Origin: Molossus alvarezi
Lineage: Eukaryota; Chordata; Mammalia; Chiroptera; Molossidae
DNA: 64,000 nucleotides
Reading direction: 5' to 3'
Assembly: GCA_037176705.1 (NCBI GenBank)
Contig: CM073886.1
Coordinates: 91,423,501 to 91,487,500, forward strand
Shown here: positions 14,620 through 27,719 of the stretch, one piece after another
How the letters are laid out: each line of letters begins with the position of its first letter
How positions within the stretch are numbered: position 1 is the first letter of the stretch
Position numbers and translations under genes: made by a program
The notes under the pieces: model-generated
Told to the model about the DNA's origin: nothing
What the model saw: only the letters and a program-made list of their open reading frames with translations
Database searches by the model: none

Positions 14620-15097
14620 TGTAAAGGATCTGAGATTTTCCTCTATCTGTGAGTTAGCCTGCCAGAGTTTTATGGACACTAGAAGATGACATGAGACTCC
14701 TGGGTCAGAGACAAAGACAGTTTATTACTCACACAATGCCAGTAGCCAGAGTATCAGCATTTGTGTTGGTTTCTTGAGTCCTAATTCCCACAGGGAGATA
14801 CAAAAAGGGACAGATCTTATCTGCACATACAGGAAGCTGTGTGACAGAAGAGGAACCCTGAGCTTAGGGATTCTGAGTCTTTTTATAAGCATGTCTGCCC
14901 TTTGCTCCAGAGGGAAACATTTTCATTATACTGAATAGTAAGCAAGCCTTGCTCTGGAGGGAGACGCTGTCTCTATTTTCCAAGGCATTTACTAAATAAA
15001 CATCCTTGAAAAGATAGTGTAAAACAAGGGGAGTTAGTGCGTCACTGTGCAAGATGTACAGAAATGCAAGAGACTAAAGGAGAATTGTATTCCAACA
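14620..15097 (-). mobile_element. Solitary LTR of an endogenous retrovirus, minus strand
   Basis: On the minus strand it starts TGTTGGAATACAATTC (at 15097), has a TATA box in gcttataaaaag at 14879-14889 and an AATAAA at 14721-14726 about 150 nt further on, then a U5-like stretch. This order is that of a retroviral LTR. No internal genes are next to it. The left boundary is uncertain (about 14620) and no target-site duplication could be settled. Its transcription signals point the same way as RGS7BP. Confidence 0.6.
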
Positions 15098-15484
15098 GTA
15101 ATTAATCCAGCTATTGAGTTTTATTGGTTGATACCATTTTTACTTCTAATGAATCTGGGTGTTTCCTTCTTGTTGCAACAATTATTGTTTTATGGGTATG
15201 ATGGACTAATACATCTCTGAGAATATCGATCACATAGATTTTAAATTCTTCATCTGTTACCACTTTAAAATTTGTTCTTCAAGTATCAGTTGTCTGTTTA
15301 TTGCATTTGGCATTTCCCTTTCAGGGTGTTGGCTTTTCTTAAAGTCATTCCTGGATGTCTATTCAGATGAGTCTTTGAGGATCTCTGTTTGTCTGTCATT
15401 CTGATTACAATATCTTCTTTCTGGTTATTGTGAGGGAAGGGCAGGATGTGTGGCTGGACAAGGTGTGTCTAAAGCATATCTTCC

Positions 15485-15905
15485 AGTTGCTTCTTTTTTT
15501 GTTTTTGAAAAGAACTTTACATTTTATTTTTCAATTACAGTTTACATTCAATATTATTTTGTATTAGTTTCAGGCAGCATAGTAGTCAGACAATCATATA
15601 CTTTACAAAGTATTTCCCCTAATATTTCCAGTACCCACCTGATACCATACATAGTTACTATAATATTATTGCCTATATTCCTTATACTGTACTTTACATC
15701 CCATGACTATTTTGTAACTAGCAATTTGTAGTTCTTAATCCCTTCACCCTTTTCACCTGGTCCCCCAGCTCCCCTCCCCTCTGACAACCATCAGTATGTT
15801 CTCTGTGTCTATGAGTCTGTTCCAATTTTGTTTATTTATTTTGTTCTATAGGTTCCACATATAAGTGAAATCATGTGGTCTTTGTCTTTCTCTGGGTACT
15901 TCTCC
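15485..15905 (-). mobile_element. L1 LINE 3' end, 5'-truncated
   Basis: Antisense L1: T-rich left end, atattattgcctatattcct, ctgtactttacatcccatga, gacaaccatcagtatgttct, gttccacatataagtgaaat, then catgtggtctttgtctttct. No intact reading frame. Confidence 0.85.
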
Positions 15906-16050
15906 TCAGCCAGTTTTGGGGGGCCCATGCCTGCTGAATTTCCTGTTTAACACTCCTACTCCAGGGAAATATACTGAGCAACTTATCCTGGGATAAAACA
16001 CTGGAGTCACGTGCTTACTGGCTTTTTCTTTTCTTTTCTTTTCCTTTCTT

Positions 16051-16295
16051 TTATCCTCACCTGAGGAATTTTTTTTTTTTTTTTTTGCATTTATCTTCAG
16101 ATAGAGTGAGAGGGAGAGAGGGGAAAACAGAGAGAGAAACATTAATGTGAGAGACACATCGACTGGTTGTCACACACATGACCCCAACCAGGGCCGGGGA
16201 CAAACTGCAACCGAGGTACGTGCCCTTAGCGGGAACCAAACCCGGGTCTCTCTTGTCCACGGGCTGACGCTCTAACCGCTGAGCCAAACCGGCCA
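16051..16295 (-). mobile_element. Ves-type SINE (younger form)
   Basis: Antisense copy with tatcctcacctgagg at the left, gtgcccttagcgggaacc in the middle and gagccaaaccggcca at the right. A (TTTTC)n tract at 16021-16050 adjoins it, so the target-site duplication (around ctttttctt) is unclear. Confidence 0.9.
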
Positions 16296-16817
16296 TGTTT
16301 TTCTTCTACAGCTGTCCTTATAGAGGCTCGGAGTTATTTCACACTGTGCTCTGCTGAGCTGTCCAGTCCTCACACTCAAACCAGGCGTTTCCCTGGGGCA
16401 AGCAGTGATGCTCTCCTCTGCTCAGCATGGGGCAGCCCAGCTAGTCCTGACTACCCCTTCAAACGTAATTTCCCTGACAACTGTTCCAAAGGCCTGTGAC
16501 TTGCATTTGTTGATTACAAGTTTGAAGTAACTCTAGAACTGATTTCATTTTGCAGCAATTTTCTCCTGCATGAATGTCTTTTGTTTCTTCGTAAGTTTCT
16601 TATCCAGCTATGGTTTTCTCTGTTTGTTTCTATTCACCAATCCAATCTCAATTACTTTCTAGCTCTGAGAAATTCCTCAGAAGTTCTGGTTTGTTGAAGT
16701 CATCTTTTCTTGTTTTTCAGGGGCATGGCAGAACGCTCTGTGTTTGCCAACATTTGTTTTCTTTTCCTCTTACAAATAGGAGGGGTTATGTGATAGAGTT
16801 ATGGCCAATGGATTCTT

Positions 16818-17042
16818 TAAAATATATCTTTTTCTTTTTCTTTGTTGATTTTAGAGAGAGAGGAAGGGAGAAAAAGAGAGAGATAGAAACATCAATGAGG
16901 GAGAACATCGATTGGCCACCTCTTGCATGCCCCCAATTAGGGATCAGGCCCACAACCTGGGCATGTGCCCTGACTGGGAATTGAACCAGCAACCTCTTGG
17001 TACATGGGTCAACACTCAACCATTGAGCACACTGGCCCGGCT
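16818..17042 (-). mobile_element. Ves SINE, classic form
   Basis: Antisense copy with attgattttagagagagagg, caatgagggagaacatcgat and gggcatgtgccctgactggg. Duplication ggccaatggattct (16803-16816) and ggtcagtggattct (17043-17056), two mismatches. Confidence 0.93.
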
Positions 17043-17469
17043 GGTCAGTGGATTCTGAGCAGGAGTGATGTATGCTCCTTCTAGACTGGCTCATAAATTC
17101 TTCCCATAGGACCCCCTATGCTTCCTCTGCTCCCTCTGCCTGTTGAATGGATGCAGAAAACAAAACAACCCTGCCCACCGCACCCCAGCTCTGGCACTGG
17201 ACTAGGACATGGATAAGTAATGAACTCTTATTATTCTAATCCATTGAGACTTGATGCTGTTACATGCAGCAATTACCATACCCTGACAAATATAAGAACT
17301 AATAGGGATTTATTCTTTTCATTATTTTTTTTCTGTTATTTTAATATATTCTCAGTAGGAGGGAAAATACTATATGCATTAGTTTAGTCCAACATCTGTG
17401 GACAAGCTTTTTCTCCAATTATACTCCTTCTCTTTTGACAATGCATACAGAATGAAAGCAATTCACTCA

Positions 17470-17950
17470 CTTGCTCAGTAATTATTCATTGAAAATTTAC
17501 TCTGCTCCAAGCACCGCGCTAAATGCTAGGGATACCATGGTAAACACATTCAAGGTGATTAAATCTAGGGAGGACAACAGACAAGAAACCACACAGCTAT
17601 CCCTCAATGTAACACATGCTACAATCTGTGCCATGAAAATGCTGGGGAGACACATTGTGTGGGCATTATCCCAGTGTTGGAAGGCCAGGAAAAGCTTATT
17701 CCTATAGGAAGTCCCATCTAAATTATGACCCGAAGAAAGTATAGGGGTAGGCCAGGTGAAGGGGATAGGTGTGGGGTGGGGTAGTATGGGTAATCTGTTC
17801 CAGGCAGAGGAAGAAACTGGAAAGAACTTGCAAGTTTAGGTTCCTCCAAGTAGTTCAAGACGCCTTGAGTGTGGGAGGGCAGAGTATGGGGTGAGAGGCA
17901 GGTCAAGGGCTTGCTGGTGAGCGATGAGGCTGAAGAGGATAGTGTCATAG
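17470..17950 (-). mobile_element. L2 LINE 3' region
   Basis: Antisense L2: ctccaagcaccgcgctaaat, gctagggataccatggtaaa, then ggaaggccaggaaaagctta, ctgttccaggcagaggaaga and ggcttgctggtgagcgatga. The order matches the L2 3' consensus. Confidence 0.75.
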
Positions 17951-19729
17951 TTCATAGATGTTCTTCTAAGCCACATAAAGGAGTCAGCAGAGAAGCACCC
18001 CAAAAACCTGGGTAGTGGCCCACTTGAGTTCTTCCACAGCTTCCCCCTTTGACCAGTTGTTCTTAGAATGGCACACCTGTTCTCTAATATCAGGTGGGCT
18101 GTTAGGAAAGGGGACCAACCTGCTTCCAAATGCTATCTTCAAGTCAAAGTTTTACTTCACCCAAGAAAGTGAATATGAATTTAAAATCATTTCACTTCTC
18201 ATTACGCCATGAACAACTCTGTCCCCTGAAAAATCAATTTCAGGCCTCAGTGAACAAATATTTGCTTGGATAGGGGCGGAAGGTAGGGAAGAAGGAGAGC
18301 TTCTCGAGCACCTTGAAATCGCGCCAGGAGCTTCACCGCTGTTTGGAACTAAGACATCAAAAAGTTGGTCACTTTTCTCAGGGCCTTGCAAAGCTTTCTG
18401 CCTCCAGCTCCTTGGGGACTGCCATGTATTTTTAGCCTGTTTATGGATAATATAACAGGCATGTTTGAGGAAATGTTAAGGGAAACCACCCATGAAGCAC
18501 ATACCAGTTTGGAAGGCTGGTTATTCTTATATGCGTGAGAAATAGTCTGTTTTTCAGGGGAACAAAAACACATCTGGTTGTGGGACAGCCTTCAGAGCAC
18601 CACGGAGCACCCCCAGCCTGAGGTCCTAGGCACTGCCCTGGGGGATTGGGCTGGGGTCATTTATTTAGAGTGGGAGGGGTCTTCTTTACACTCGGCTCTG
18701 CAGGCCTCTTTCCTTCTCCTGATCTCCGATCTCTCCCATCCTCTGTCTTCTCTTTTCTCTTTTCTCCTCCCATTCCTTCTTGCTTTCCCGCCTGTCTCTA
18801 GCCTTCCAGTGACAATGGGAAGTGGGGTCATAGACACTGTCATTTTTGGAGGCCCTGAGTTTGGCCTCTAGTGTTCAGCAAAGTCAATTGTATTCATTTA
18901 CGTAAATTCCCCCCAGAATCAAAACAAAACAAACCAGTCTTCTCTGAGATAATAATGTATCTGCACACTATCATTTCCTTGATGGCAGGGGCAAATTTCC
19001 TATGTCCTTTGTCCCCTGACACATTATCTGCTATGATACTCTGCCCAGGGAAGGCTTTCGGGACAGTTTCATACTGACCGTGAAAACAAAATGATCATGG
19101 GCTGCATGAGATACATGGAAGCTTATCCAAATATTTATTCTTACTCTCATGCATTTTCATAACTGGTAGGTATTTTTAATTCCATGCCCTGTGTGTGTGT
19201 GGGGGGGGCAGGGAAATGTAAGCTGTTTGTTAAGTAACCCACTTTTCTTTTACTTTCTTATTTCTAAAAAACATGTAATTTAAATAGAAATAAGTTACAT
19301 TAATTCAGTTGTTTATTTATGTGAAGAAATAGTTTCAAATGCTTTTCTATATTGCGGCAAGAAGTTTTTCACAGTGCCATAAAACATGTAGCAGAAAATA
19401 ATAATTATATTGCACACAGAGCTCCATTCTGGCCCACACACTGGGAAACAAACAGCTGCCAATTCAGAAGAGACAGAACCATCACAGCCCTACTCCGTAG
19501 CCCTCACGGCACTGCAGCCCCATCTCTGCTCCTAGAGCAGCAGCCCCTGCGGGGGCGTCACGCAGGCGAGTGGGGACGCGCAGGCCCCTCGCAGCACAGG
19601 GAAAGGGCAGACAATGGACAAGATGGATTTACTGTACAATTAATTAATTGTTGCTTTCCCATAATGGGATGTAAGGCTAAATCGTGTTCCTGCTGGAGGA
19701 TACGAATGGTGAACTTTTTTTCTTTGGTT

Positions 19730-19979
19730 AATCCTCACCCAAAGATATTTTTCCCATTGATTTTTAGAGAAAGTAGAAGGGAGGGAGGGGGAGAGACAGA
19801 GACGAGACAGAGAGAAGCATCGATGTGAGAGACACATTGATTGGTTGCCTCCAGCACATGCCCCGACCAGGATAAGGATTGAACCTGCAACCCAGGTTCA
19901 TGCCCTTGACTGGGAATCAAACCTGTGACCCTGAGGTGTGTGGGCTCATACTCTAACAACCGAGATACCCAGTGAGGGC
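19730..19979 (-). mobile_element. Ves-type SINE, older form
   Basis: Antisense copy: taatcctcacccaaagatat, gattgaacctgcaacccagg, catgcccttgactgggaatc. The head is diverged (ctaacaaccgagatacccag) and no clear target-site duplication remains. Confidence 0.9.
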
Positions 19980-20339
19980 CCATTTTATTTTATTTTACTT
20001 TACTAAGGATAATCGTTTCTTAAAATTAAACTTCTTTACCCAAAGTAAAATATTTTATAAATCATTAAATGATCTATGGAATTAACTTTCTCTCCCACAT
20101 TAAAAGTAACTCCCTGAACTTTGTGTTATTTTGGTAAGAAATTAAATACAGTGGATTTTATCCATTAAACATGGTATTTTGAAGTATGCACACTAATCAT
20201 TGAAACAGCCAAATCTGTGGATTAAATTCAACCATAGTGCTACTGTTCTTCATTTATCTCTTTGGTATGTTCTCTTGCGCTACTCCAATGCAGCTTAGAG
20301 GGGAATGGTCTGCTGTGGAAGCATACTCCCAAACTCTGC

Positions 20340-20490
20340 CGTGGAGCACTGTGCGTGTGACCTTGGACAAGTTACCTCTTTCAGTCTCAGGTTCTTCATC
20401 TGTAGACTGGGGGAAATGATGCTTAAGGATAAAATGAGGTGACGTGTATAAAGCAATTCGAAGGTATGTAATCAGTGGAGGCTATTATCA
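20340..20490 (-). mobile_element. MIR SINE
   Basis: Antisense MIR: gtgtgaccttggacaagtta, then cagtctcaggttcttcatct, gtagactggggga and aggataaaatgaggtgacgt. Confidence 0.85.
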
Positions 20491-20689
20491 TTCCTTTCAT
20501 TCCACTGCTCAGCTGTCTACTTTGACAAAAGGTGAGGGATATAGTATCCTACTGTTTGGTATATGAAGACGTGAAGATAGAATAATAATAGATGATTTTA
20601 GATCACCATCTAAACCACCCTTTAGATTTCAGAAGTTGGTCATGTTTATATTCTTTAAACAGTGTGTGTTCTGATCTTGGGCCCTTTGC

Positions 20690-20970
20690 ATGATGCTGAT
20701 ATTTCTGAGGCTGCTTCCTCTGTCATTGAAATCTAGGTTAAATGCTATCTCCTCAGAGAGTTTGACCATCTCTTCTGAAACACCCAGTCATGATGACATC
20801 ACCCATTCTATTTTCATTGTTGACATTTCACTTATTGGTATTTGGGATTTTTAGAACATTTTAAAAAATTATTTCTTTGCACTACAAAGGGATTGTTTCA
20901 GCTCGATTGCTGCACCTACAGCTCTGCCTTACACACGCTCGGTGCTCAATAAATATTTGTTCAAACAGCG
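20690..20970 (+). mobile_element. L2 LINE 3' end
   Basis: Sense L2: ggttaaatgctatctcctca, gagagtttgaccatctc, and the terminal ctcggtgctcaataaatatt. Confidence 0.75.
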
Positions 20971-22841
20971 AATACATGTTTCCACTCAGATTTGAATTAT
21001 AGTCTATTTTAAGATTTATTCTGCTTCATTTCTTCTAACCTACAGTTCTATTTTAGTATCAACTGCCTTATTACATAGGAAAAGAATAAGGTCTTTACTT
21101 GTGGCTATATTCCATTTCTGTCTTCACGTTGCTTATTTCTTTTATTGGCATGGGTCATTTCCTTTTCTTGATGTAAGGCTGAACACACTGGAGTCTTGAC
21201 TGTTCATAGTCTGTTCTTTGTCTGAAGTTCATCCTGTATTTTGCTGGATAGTGGTTCATTAATTTCTCATTAGAGCCTCTTGAGCCCTCAGCTCCCACTA
21301 GATTTTGAATTAAGATTTTTCAACTTCTAACGTTTTTCTCTTTTCCCCCTTCTGTGATTACATTTCCTCTGCATATTTTGTCTCTGGGTTTATCATGGTG
21401 ACATACTGCAAGGAGAGAACTCCTTATTTTGGGGGGGAGAATGGGTTAACCCTCAAAGGACCTGGGGACCGTTCTGCTGTAAGCTGTGGCAGGAGGCAGA
21501 GCAGAGTCGGAGGTGGCCCCTGACAAGCAGGTGAGATGCAAACAAAGGAGGAAAGAGCAAGGTCACCGTGAAGGGGAGCTGCATGGAGTGCTCTGTCCTC
21601 TCTGCTTCCTTCCGCACGGGAATGTGGCCAGTGCTGAGTGAATGGGGACAGAATGTGAGAGAGAAGCAAGCCATGGCTACCAGAGCAGGATCATTCAATT
21701 CCCTTCAAAACCAGGCTCCACTTTCTGCCAAAGGAGCGAATGAAACCTGCAATCTCATTTCATCTGGTGGCAGGAAACGGGTATTAACGGTCAATGTGAT
21801 ACATGGACTCACTTATGGGAAAAGATTTTCTACTGACCTAACTGTGAAGAAGTAAGAGCAACAATTTCTCACTATAAACATAGAAATTAGACTTTTCCAA
21901 GTAATGTTCCAATCTACAACTTAAAATGTGAGACTATGAAACTACAGAATGTCTAAAATTATTCCCGTCTGTCATTTTCTTGAGACAAACAGTTTTTCAG
22001 ATCCACAATCTGCATGGGATAACCCAATGCCCTTTATTAAATGTGGATTTTACCTCACATTTTGGTAATTTAATTTAATCATGTTGGCCATAAAAAAAAA
22101 AGAAAATCATTTTAGTACTATTTTTCTTCATTTCTTTGGCAGTAGCATGATGTTGTAAAGTATAAAATATTTCTAAGTAATAGATTGTACCAATAAAACT
22201 TATGAGACAGCAAAAATTCAGAAGCATTGTATATGCAAAAAATATGAAGATCCACTAAATATATTGTTGAGGACTCAGGGTAATTATGATTTGCTTAATT
22301 GGAAGAGGAAGGACAGTTTTTATTACTAAATTCATGATCACTGCAGGAACTTTAAAATGATTGAGGTTTATTTTTTCCAGAAAGAAACCATACTCCTTGT
22401 GTCTGCAGTGACCTTATATGCCCTCCAAAGAGGAAACTCATGACTACTCAATGCCATAGAGAAACGAAAATGTGATACACGATACTTGCTGGACCTCTGG
22501 TGGCAGCCAGGGAGGTGATTAGACATAAAAATAACTGTGAAGCAATTTGGTTTCAGCATTTAACCTCAAAGAAAACTTGATCAGAGACTCTTACTGAGCC
22601 AAACTTAATGATTCAAGAACAATTCCTTTTCTTTTCTTGATGGAAAAGAAATAGTAAAGGAGAGGGGAATGGCCAACTCGTAACAGAGGATAAAATTAGA
22701 TAACCTAAAAGTTATCAAAACACCAGTTTTCATATCATTAAAAGAAATATATCAGAAAGGGATCCTAAGCAGAAAGAAATTTCAAGTGTTACAGGCTAGA
22801 ATGGAATTCGCTGTTCCCTAAGACTCGAAGGACTATTTGAT

Positions 22842-22922
22842 ATCTCACTCTTCTCTCCCTCTTCCTCTCCCACTTCCTCTCCCTCGCCCTCTCTCTCTCT
22901 CTCTCTCCCTCTCCCTTGCCCA
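22842..22922. repeat. CT-rich polypyrimidine tract
   Basis: About 80 bases almost entirely C and T on the plus strand, with a pure CT core near 22890-22905. Confidence 0.9.
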
Positions 22923-23772
22923 GAAGATGGGAGGCACAGGGATAAATCTGTAGTAACAAAGGTTAGAATTGATGGTGGCCTAAGAGTAGACATGGACAGA
23001 AGATTAAAGAGATGCTTAGAAAAGCTAACAATCAACTGAATTATAAATTATTGAATTTGAGTTTTAAGGTAGTAGAATTTAAGAATGACTAATATTTTGC
23101 AGTTGGCTTATAAATATGTGTTAAATCAATGAATAAAAAAAGAAAGGTTTATGACAGCTATTGGGTGATTGGTGGTGCATTGATTTCTTGGAGGACTTAG
23201 TGAGGTCATCTAGATAGGCCCCTTCCCTAGCCTAAGGCCACCTCAGAGATACCACTGTATCAGGTATATTCTTTTTAGAGTTGTATATAAATTAAGCACT
23301 AGAGCAGGGAGCAGGGTTTACTATTTTTAAAAGAAATGAAAGGGAAGAAATCAAGTCAAATGCTGAGAATGAAGACAAAAGACAGTGAAGATCAAATAAG
23401 CTGATCAGTTCAGAGGTGATGAGCTTTTCTTATTTGGATGCTCAAGACCAAATACAATAAGGAAGAGATCTTGATGGAAGAACCCTTTTACTTTTACACA
23501 GAGTTAGTAGATAAAAGTTTTCCTTTCAAAAGTCAATGATGACAAGACAAAAAATAGGAGTAGATGGCAGAAGGAGACCAGGTGGCAAACCAAGAAGTTA
23601 CAGCAAAGTGGCGTGAGAATGAGGGTCACTGGGTATTAAGGACATGTCATCAACAAGGGAGATTCCAGTGGCAACACGGGCATGAAATATTGTAGGTATA
23701 GCCAGTGCAGACCTGGAGAAAAACTACCAGTTTATTCAACTATGCTTAAAAAGAATGAAAATCCTATACTCT

Positions 23773-23820
23773 ATATGTGTGTGTATGTGTGAATGCATGT
23801 GTGTGTGTGGGGAGGGGGGG

Positions 23821-23852
<32 letters not shown>

Positions 23853-23853
23853 C
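23773..23853. repeat. Compound GT / G-run / GA tract
   Basis: GT repeats, then a G-rich run, then more than a dozen uninterrupted GA units. Confidence 0.92.
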
Positions 23854-24112
23854 AAGTAAAGACACTGGGCCATGACAACCTGCTTGAATGTCATTAGTGT
23901 GTGTGATGTTCAACTTTTTGATTAGGCTTCAGGAGAGTCAAAAGCTCATCTCTCTAAACATATTCACTTGTATTAGTAACAGAAATAAAGACAGAAGCTC
24001 TTAAAAGGCCAGCCTTTTTTCTTTCATGCAAAATAAATAAATAAATAAACAAACAGCATTCATATATAAAGAAAATGGTCTTTTTTTGGATCACAGCATA
24101 ATCCTGTTTTTA

Positions 24113-24358
24113 TTTTTTATTTATTTATTTTTTTTATCCTCACCGAGGACATTTTTCCATTTTTTGTTCAGATAGAGTGGAAGGGGGAGAGAGAAACATC
24201 GACATGAAAGGGACACATCGAGTAGTTGCCACCTGCACAACCCAACCAAGGCCAGGGACAAACTGCAACCAAGGTATGTGCCCTTAGCGGGAACCGAACC
24301 CGGGTCTCTCTGAACCACAGGCCGACACTCTAACCACTGAGCCAAACTGGCCAGGGCC
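24113..24358 (-). mobile_element. Ves-type SINE (younger form)
   Basis: Full-length antisense copy. Duplication cataatcctgttttta (24097-24112) and cataattctgttttta (24359-24374), one mismatch. Confidence 0.95.
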
Positions 24359-24479
24359 CATAATTCTGTTTTTAGTCTGGCTGTGTCACACGCATGAGTA
24401 TACATAATATTTGATTTTTACAAATACTTTATCATGTCATTTAGTCCCCCTCAAATTACAAGCTCATTTGATTTCAAAT

Positions 24480-24735
24480 CTCTACTTTGTTTCTTCACCT
24501 GAAATGTCTTTTTCCTTCCCTACGTGAACCCTATCTTCACAACTCTGCTCAAGTGCCGCCCTTTCTATAAGATTTTCCCTGAGTATTAGTTTCTTGACCT
24601 TTTTCCATCTCTGAATTTAAATCATAAGCAAGTACTTCATTCTATGTGCCCTCTATGTATTCTCCTGAGTTCAAGCATAAAATGTTTGCCTTCAGGAGGT
24701 TCCCAATAAATTATTGTTTGATGAATTAGTGAAGA
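24480..24735 (+). mobile_element. L2 LINE 3' end
   Basis: Sense L2-like: tcttcacaactctgctcaag, tgccgccctttctataagat, then tcccaataaattattgtttg. Diverged. Confidence 0.55.
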
Positions 24736-25654
24736 AAATATAGGTTCAATCCTCCAGTAATGGAACTTTTGGCTTCCTCATAGCATTCACCCCATTCTGC
24801 CCTCTCATCATGTAATAACCAGTGGCTGGGTGGGGTTGACCCTCTGCTAGTTCCAGGAATGGGCCTTGATTGCCTAAACCAGTCTGTGTAATTCCATCTC
24901 TCTGGCTACAGTGATTGGTTCAAGTGCAGAACCACAATCTGACCTGGTCCAATCAGAATGAAGCTTAGAATGTTTGCTAGTCTGTAGTAGGGAGAAGCTC
25001 GGTTTTTTTTTTTATGGATCCTGTGATGTGTAGATGTTATTACTAGAACTGTTGCAATCAGTTTGCTAATGTGGGGGCAGGCAGCCTGCAGGTAAAGCCA
25101 GGAGAAGGCAGAGCATCACTGAGAACGGGAGTTAGTAGTCTAGTCGAATCATGCTGAAGCTACCACCGCTGCTGGAGGCTTCAGACATTTCAGCCAATGT
25201 ACTCCTTTTATAGGTTAAGCCTGGTAATGAGATTTTCTATTACTAATAAGCCTCTCTATTGTTTGCTGAGTTTTCCCTATTTTTAAATCTTTGGGGTACA
25301 ATATGTAATTTGTCTTCTTGAAACCTAATTCATTTAGGGAAATACACAGCAGCATTTACTAGCCTAGCAAGATCATTATGTATCTTTGATGCTTATGTCC
25401 ATTCTAATCAAAGTCATGCTCACAAATGGTTAAATAATAAATTGAGAACTGTTTCTACCATAATTTCTGTTCAAGACGATCCGTGTTCCTATGCATTTAG
25501 AACTGATGTTGACTTCTTTTATTAATTTATATCAAATGTTTCCTGAACATTTACTTCCATTCTAATGGTGTGTAGATGGACATAAAATGCATGTAGGTGC
25601 TTTGCAAAAGATGAGCTTTTGTTTAACATTCCTCAGGGTGATGGCAACATATTA

Positions 25655-25840
<186 letters not shown>

Positions 25841-27516
25841 TCACTCATCAGCCATTTGCCTTAGCCCTGAGAGGGGAAAAGTGCTCAATAACGCTTCCTT
25901 AACGCTTTGAGTCTAAAATTTAGGACTTACTGCTTTCAAACCAATGACCAATATCATGGTTCTTACATAAGTGTCTTTCTGACAGCTTTTAATTCTGCAC
26001 CCCGCCCCTCAGCAGCAGATTTCTGCTGAGAGATTAAAATCACAAACATTTTAAGTAATTGAAAATATCAGATATTTTCCATTTAACTATTGGGATAAAT
26101 TCAAAAATATATTTAAACCATAAAAATATCCTAGCTTGCAAGAAGAGATTAAAAACTCTTATTTTCAGAGAAACAAATGAAGAGCTATTTAATTGCCAGT
26201 GATGAGATTGTTCTTTAATATTGAGACCCCAGCATAATATGATTAGAGAATCAGGTACAAATTATACTTATGAAGGGCTTTTGTCTCAGTCTAAAGGATC
26301 TCCCTTTATTGTTTACTAGGGTTAATTTATGAGAGGACAAATTATTTTAATGAAAAAATAAAATTTTCATGAAAAAAAGGGAAAAGTAATACAATTCTAG
26401 TAATTATGCTTAAAATCTGCTAGATAAACACTGAACTTATGTTTTAAAATTTATCGTAAAGTTCTTGAGCCTTTGTCTGTTAATTACAATAAAATGTATA
26501 AATGTGAATATGATAAAACATGAAGTGGTCACTTTTATTTGCAGGCAAATTACCATGTGTTGAATAAAGTGAACTAAACAAAAGGGATCACGTTTAGAGA
26601 TAGATTTGAAATGGAAGAAGCCTAAAAGTGAACTCTGTCAATTGTCCTAATATGTTATCTTTAGATTTATCCCCATTCATCAAAAACACAGTAAAATCTG
26701 AGAGATAATGCAGTGTTGGGATTTGATTCCTTTGCAAAGTGGGTCAGTGGCAACATGTCTGGGGTGATTATTAGGAGAAAAAAATTGTGGCTTCAATTTT
26801 TAAGTTCTAAAATCACAGTAAAAAGAATTTGTATTTACACAGCACTTTGCAATGACAGTTTTCATTTTCAGTACTTGTTTAGTAAATGAGCCAGTGTGTC
26901 TAACTCTGTGGCTTATGTAACACAAGCAAACGCAACACTCTTTGCTTCGGTACCAGTGATGTGCACAGTCATCCTATGTCTTTCCTGTGTCAGAAAGAAC
27001 AAATGTGTCTCAAAAGAGCTTATATGTAAAATGTGAAAAATTAAAGATTACATTATTTTCTCATTTGTGTCTTGTGGGTCCAGCCCTAGGCCAACATTGG
27101 AATCAAGTAGATCTTTGGTGAGAGTTCCCAGCTTTAGTTTCAGAGCTTCCTCCATAGGTGCCTTCCACCCTCAGGCTGTTCCTCCCCTCCCTCCACCACA
27201 CACACAGCATCTCATCATTTCTTAGCATCTCAGCCTTTCAAAAGGTCTCTGACTGTATCCCCTCCCCTCATGGCCCTGCTAGAGTCTGAAGGGATAATGG
27301 CCGTTAATGGTTTGTGCAATCAAAAGTCATCCTGTATATTACCTGGTAACACATTGCTTTTGATAGAAAATTTTGAAGACAGTGTCTCATCCCAAAGGTA
27401 GGTCAAAGGAAAAATATTTTAAGGTAGGCAGGTCTTTTCTGTGCTGCTGCTTTGTTCCAGTCCTAGCTGCCTATTTCACCTATGCATGACATTGGCCTGG
27501 GGGCTTATATGCAGAT

Positions 27517-27719
27517 TTTTAAAATTATTATTATTCTTGTTTTAGAGAGAGAGAAAGAGAGAGAGAGAGATAGAAATATGAATGAGAAAGAACATCGATT
27601 GGCCACCTCCTGCATGTCCCCCCTGGAGACCAGGCCCACAACCTGGCCATGTGCCCTGACCAGGAATCAAACTGGCGACCTCTTGATGCATGGGTCAATG
27701 CTCAACCACTGAGCCACAC
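27517..27719 (-). mobile_element. Ves SINE, classic form
   Basis: Antisense copy: gaaagaacatcgattggcca, cctcctgcatgtcccccctg, ccatgtgccctgaccaggaa, ending caaccactgagccacacc. The target-site duplication is not evident. Confidence 0.9.

Noticed and set aside
19352..19828. 158-codon plus-strand frame
   Set aside because: Its end lies in an antisense SINE and there are no flanking splice sites or known domains.
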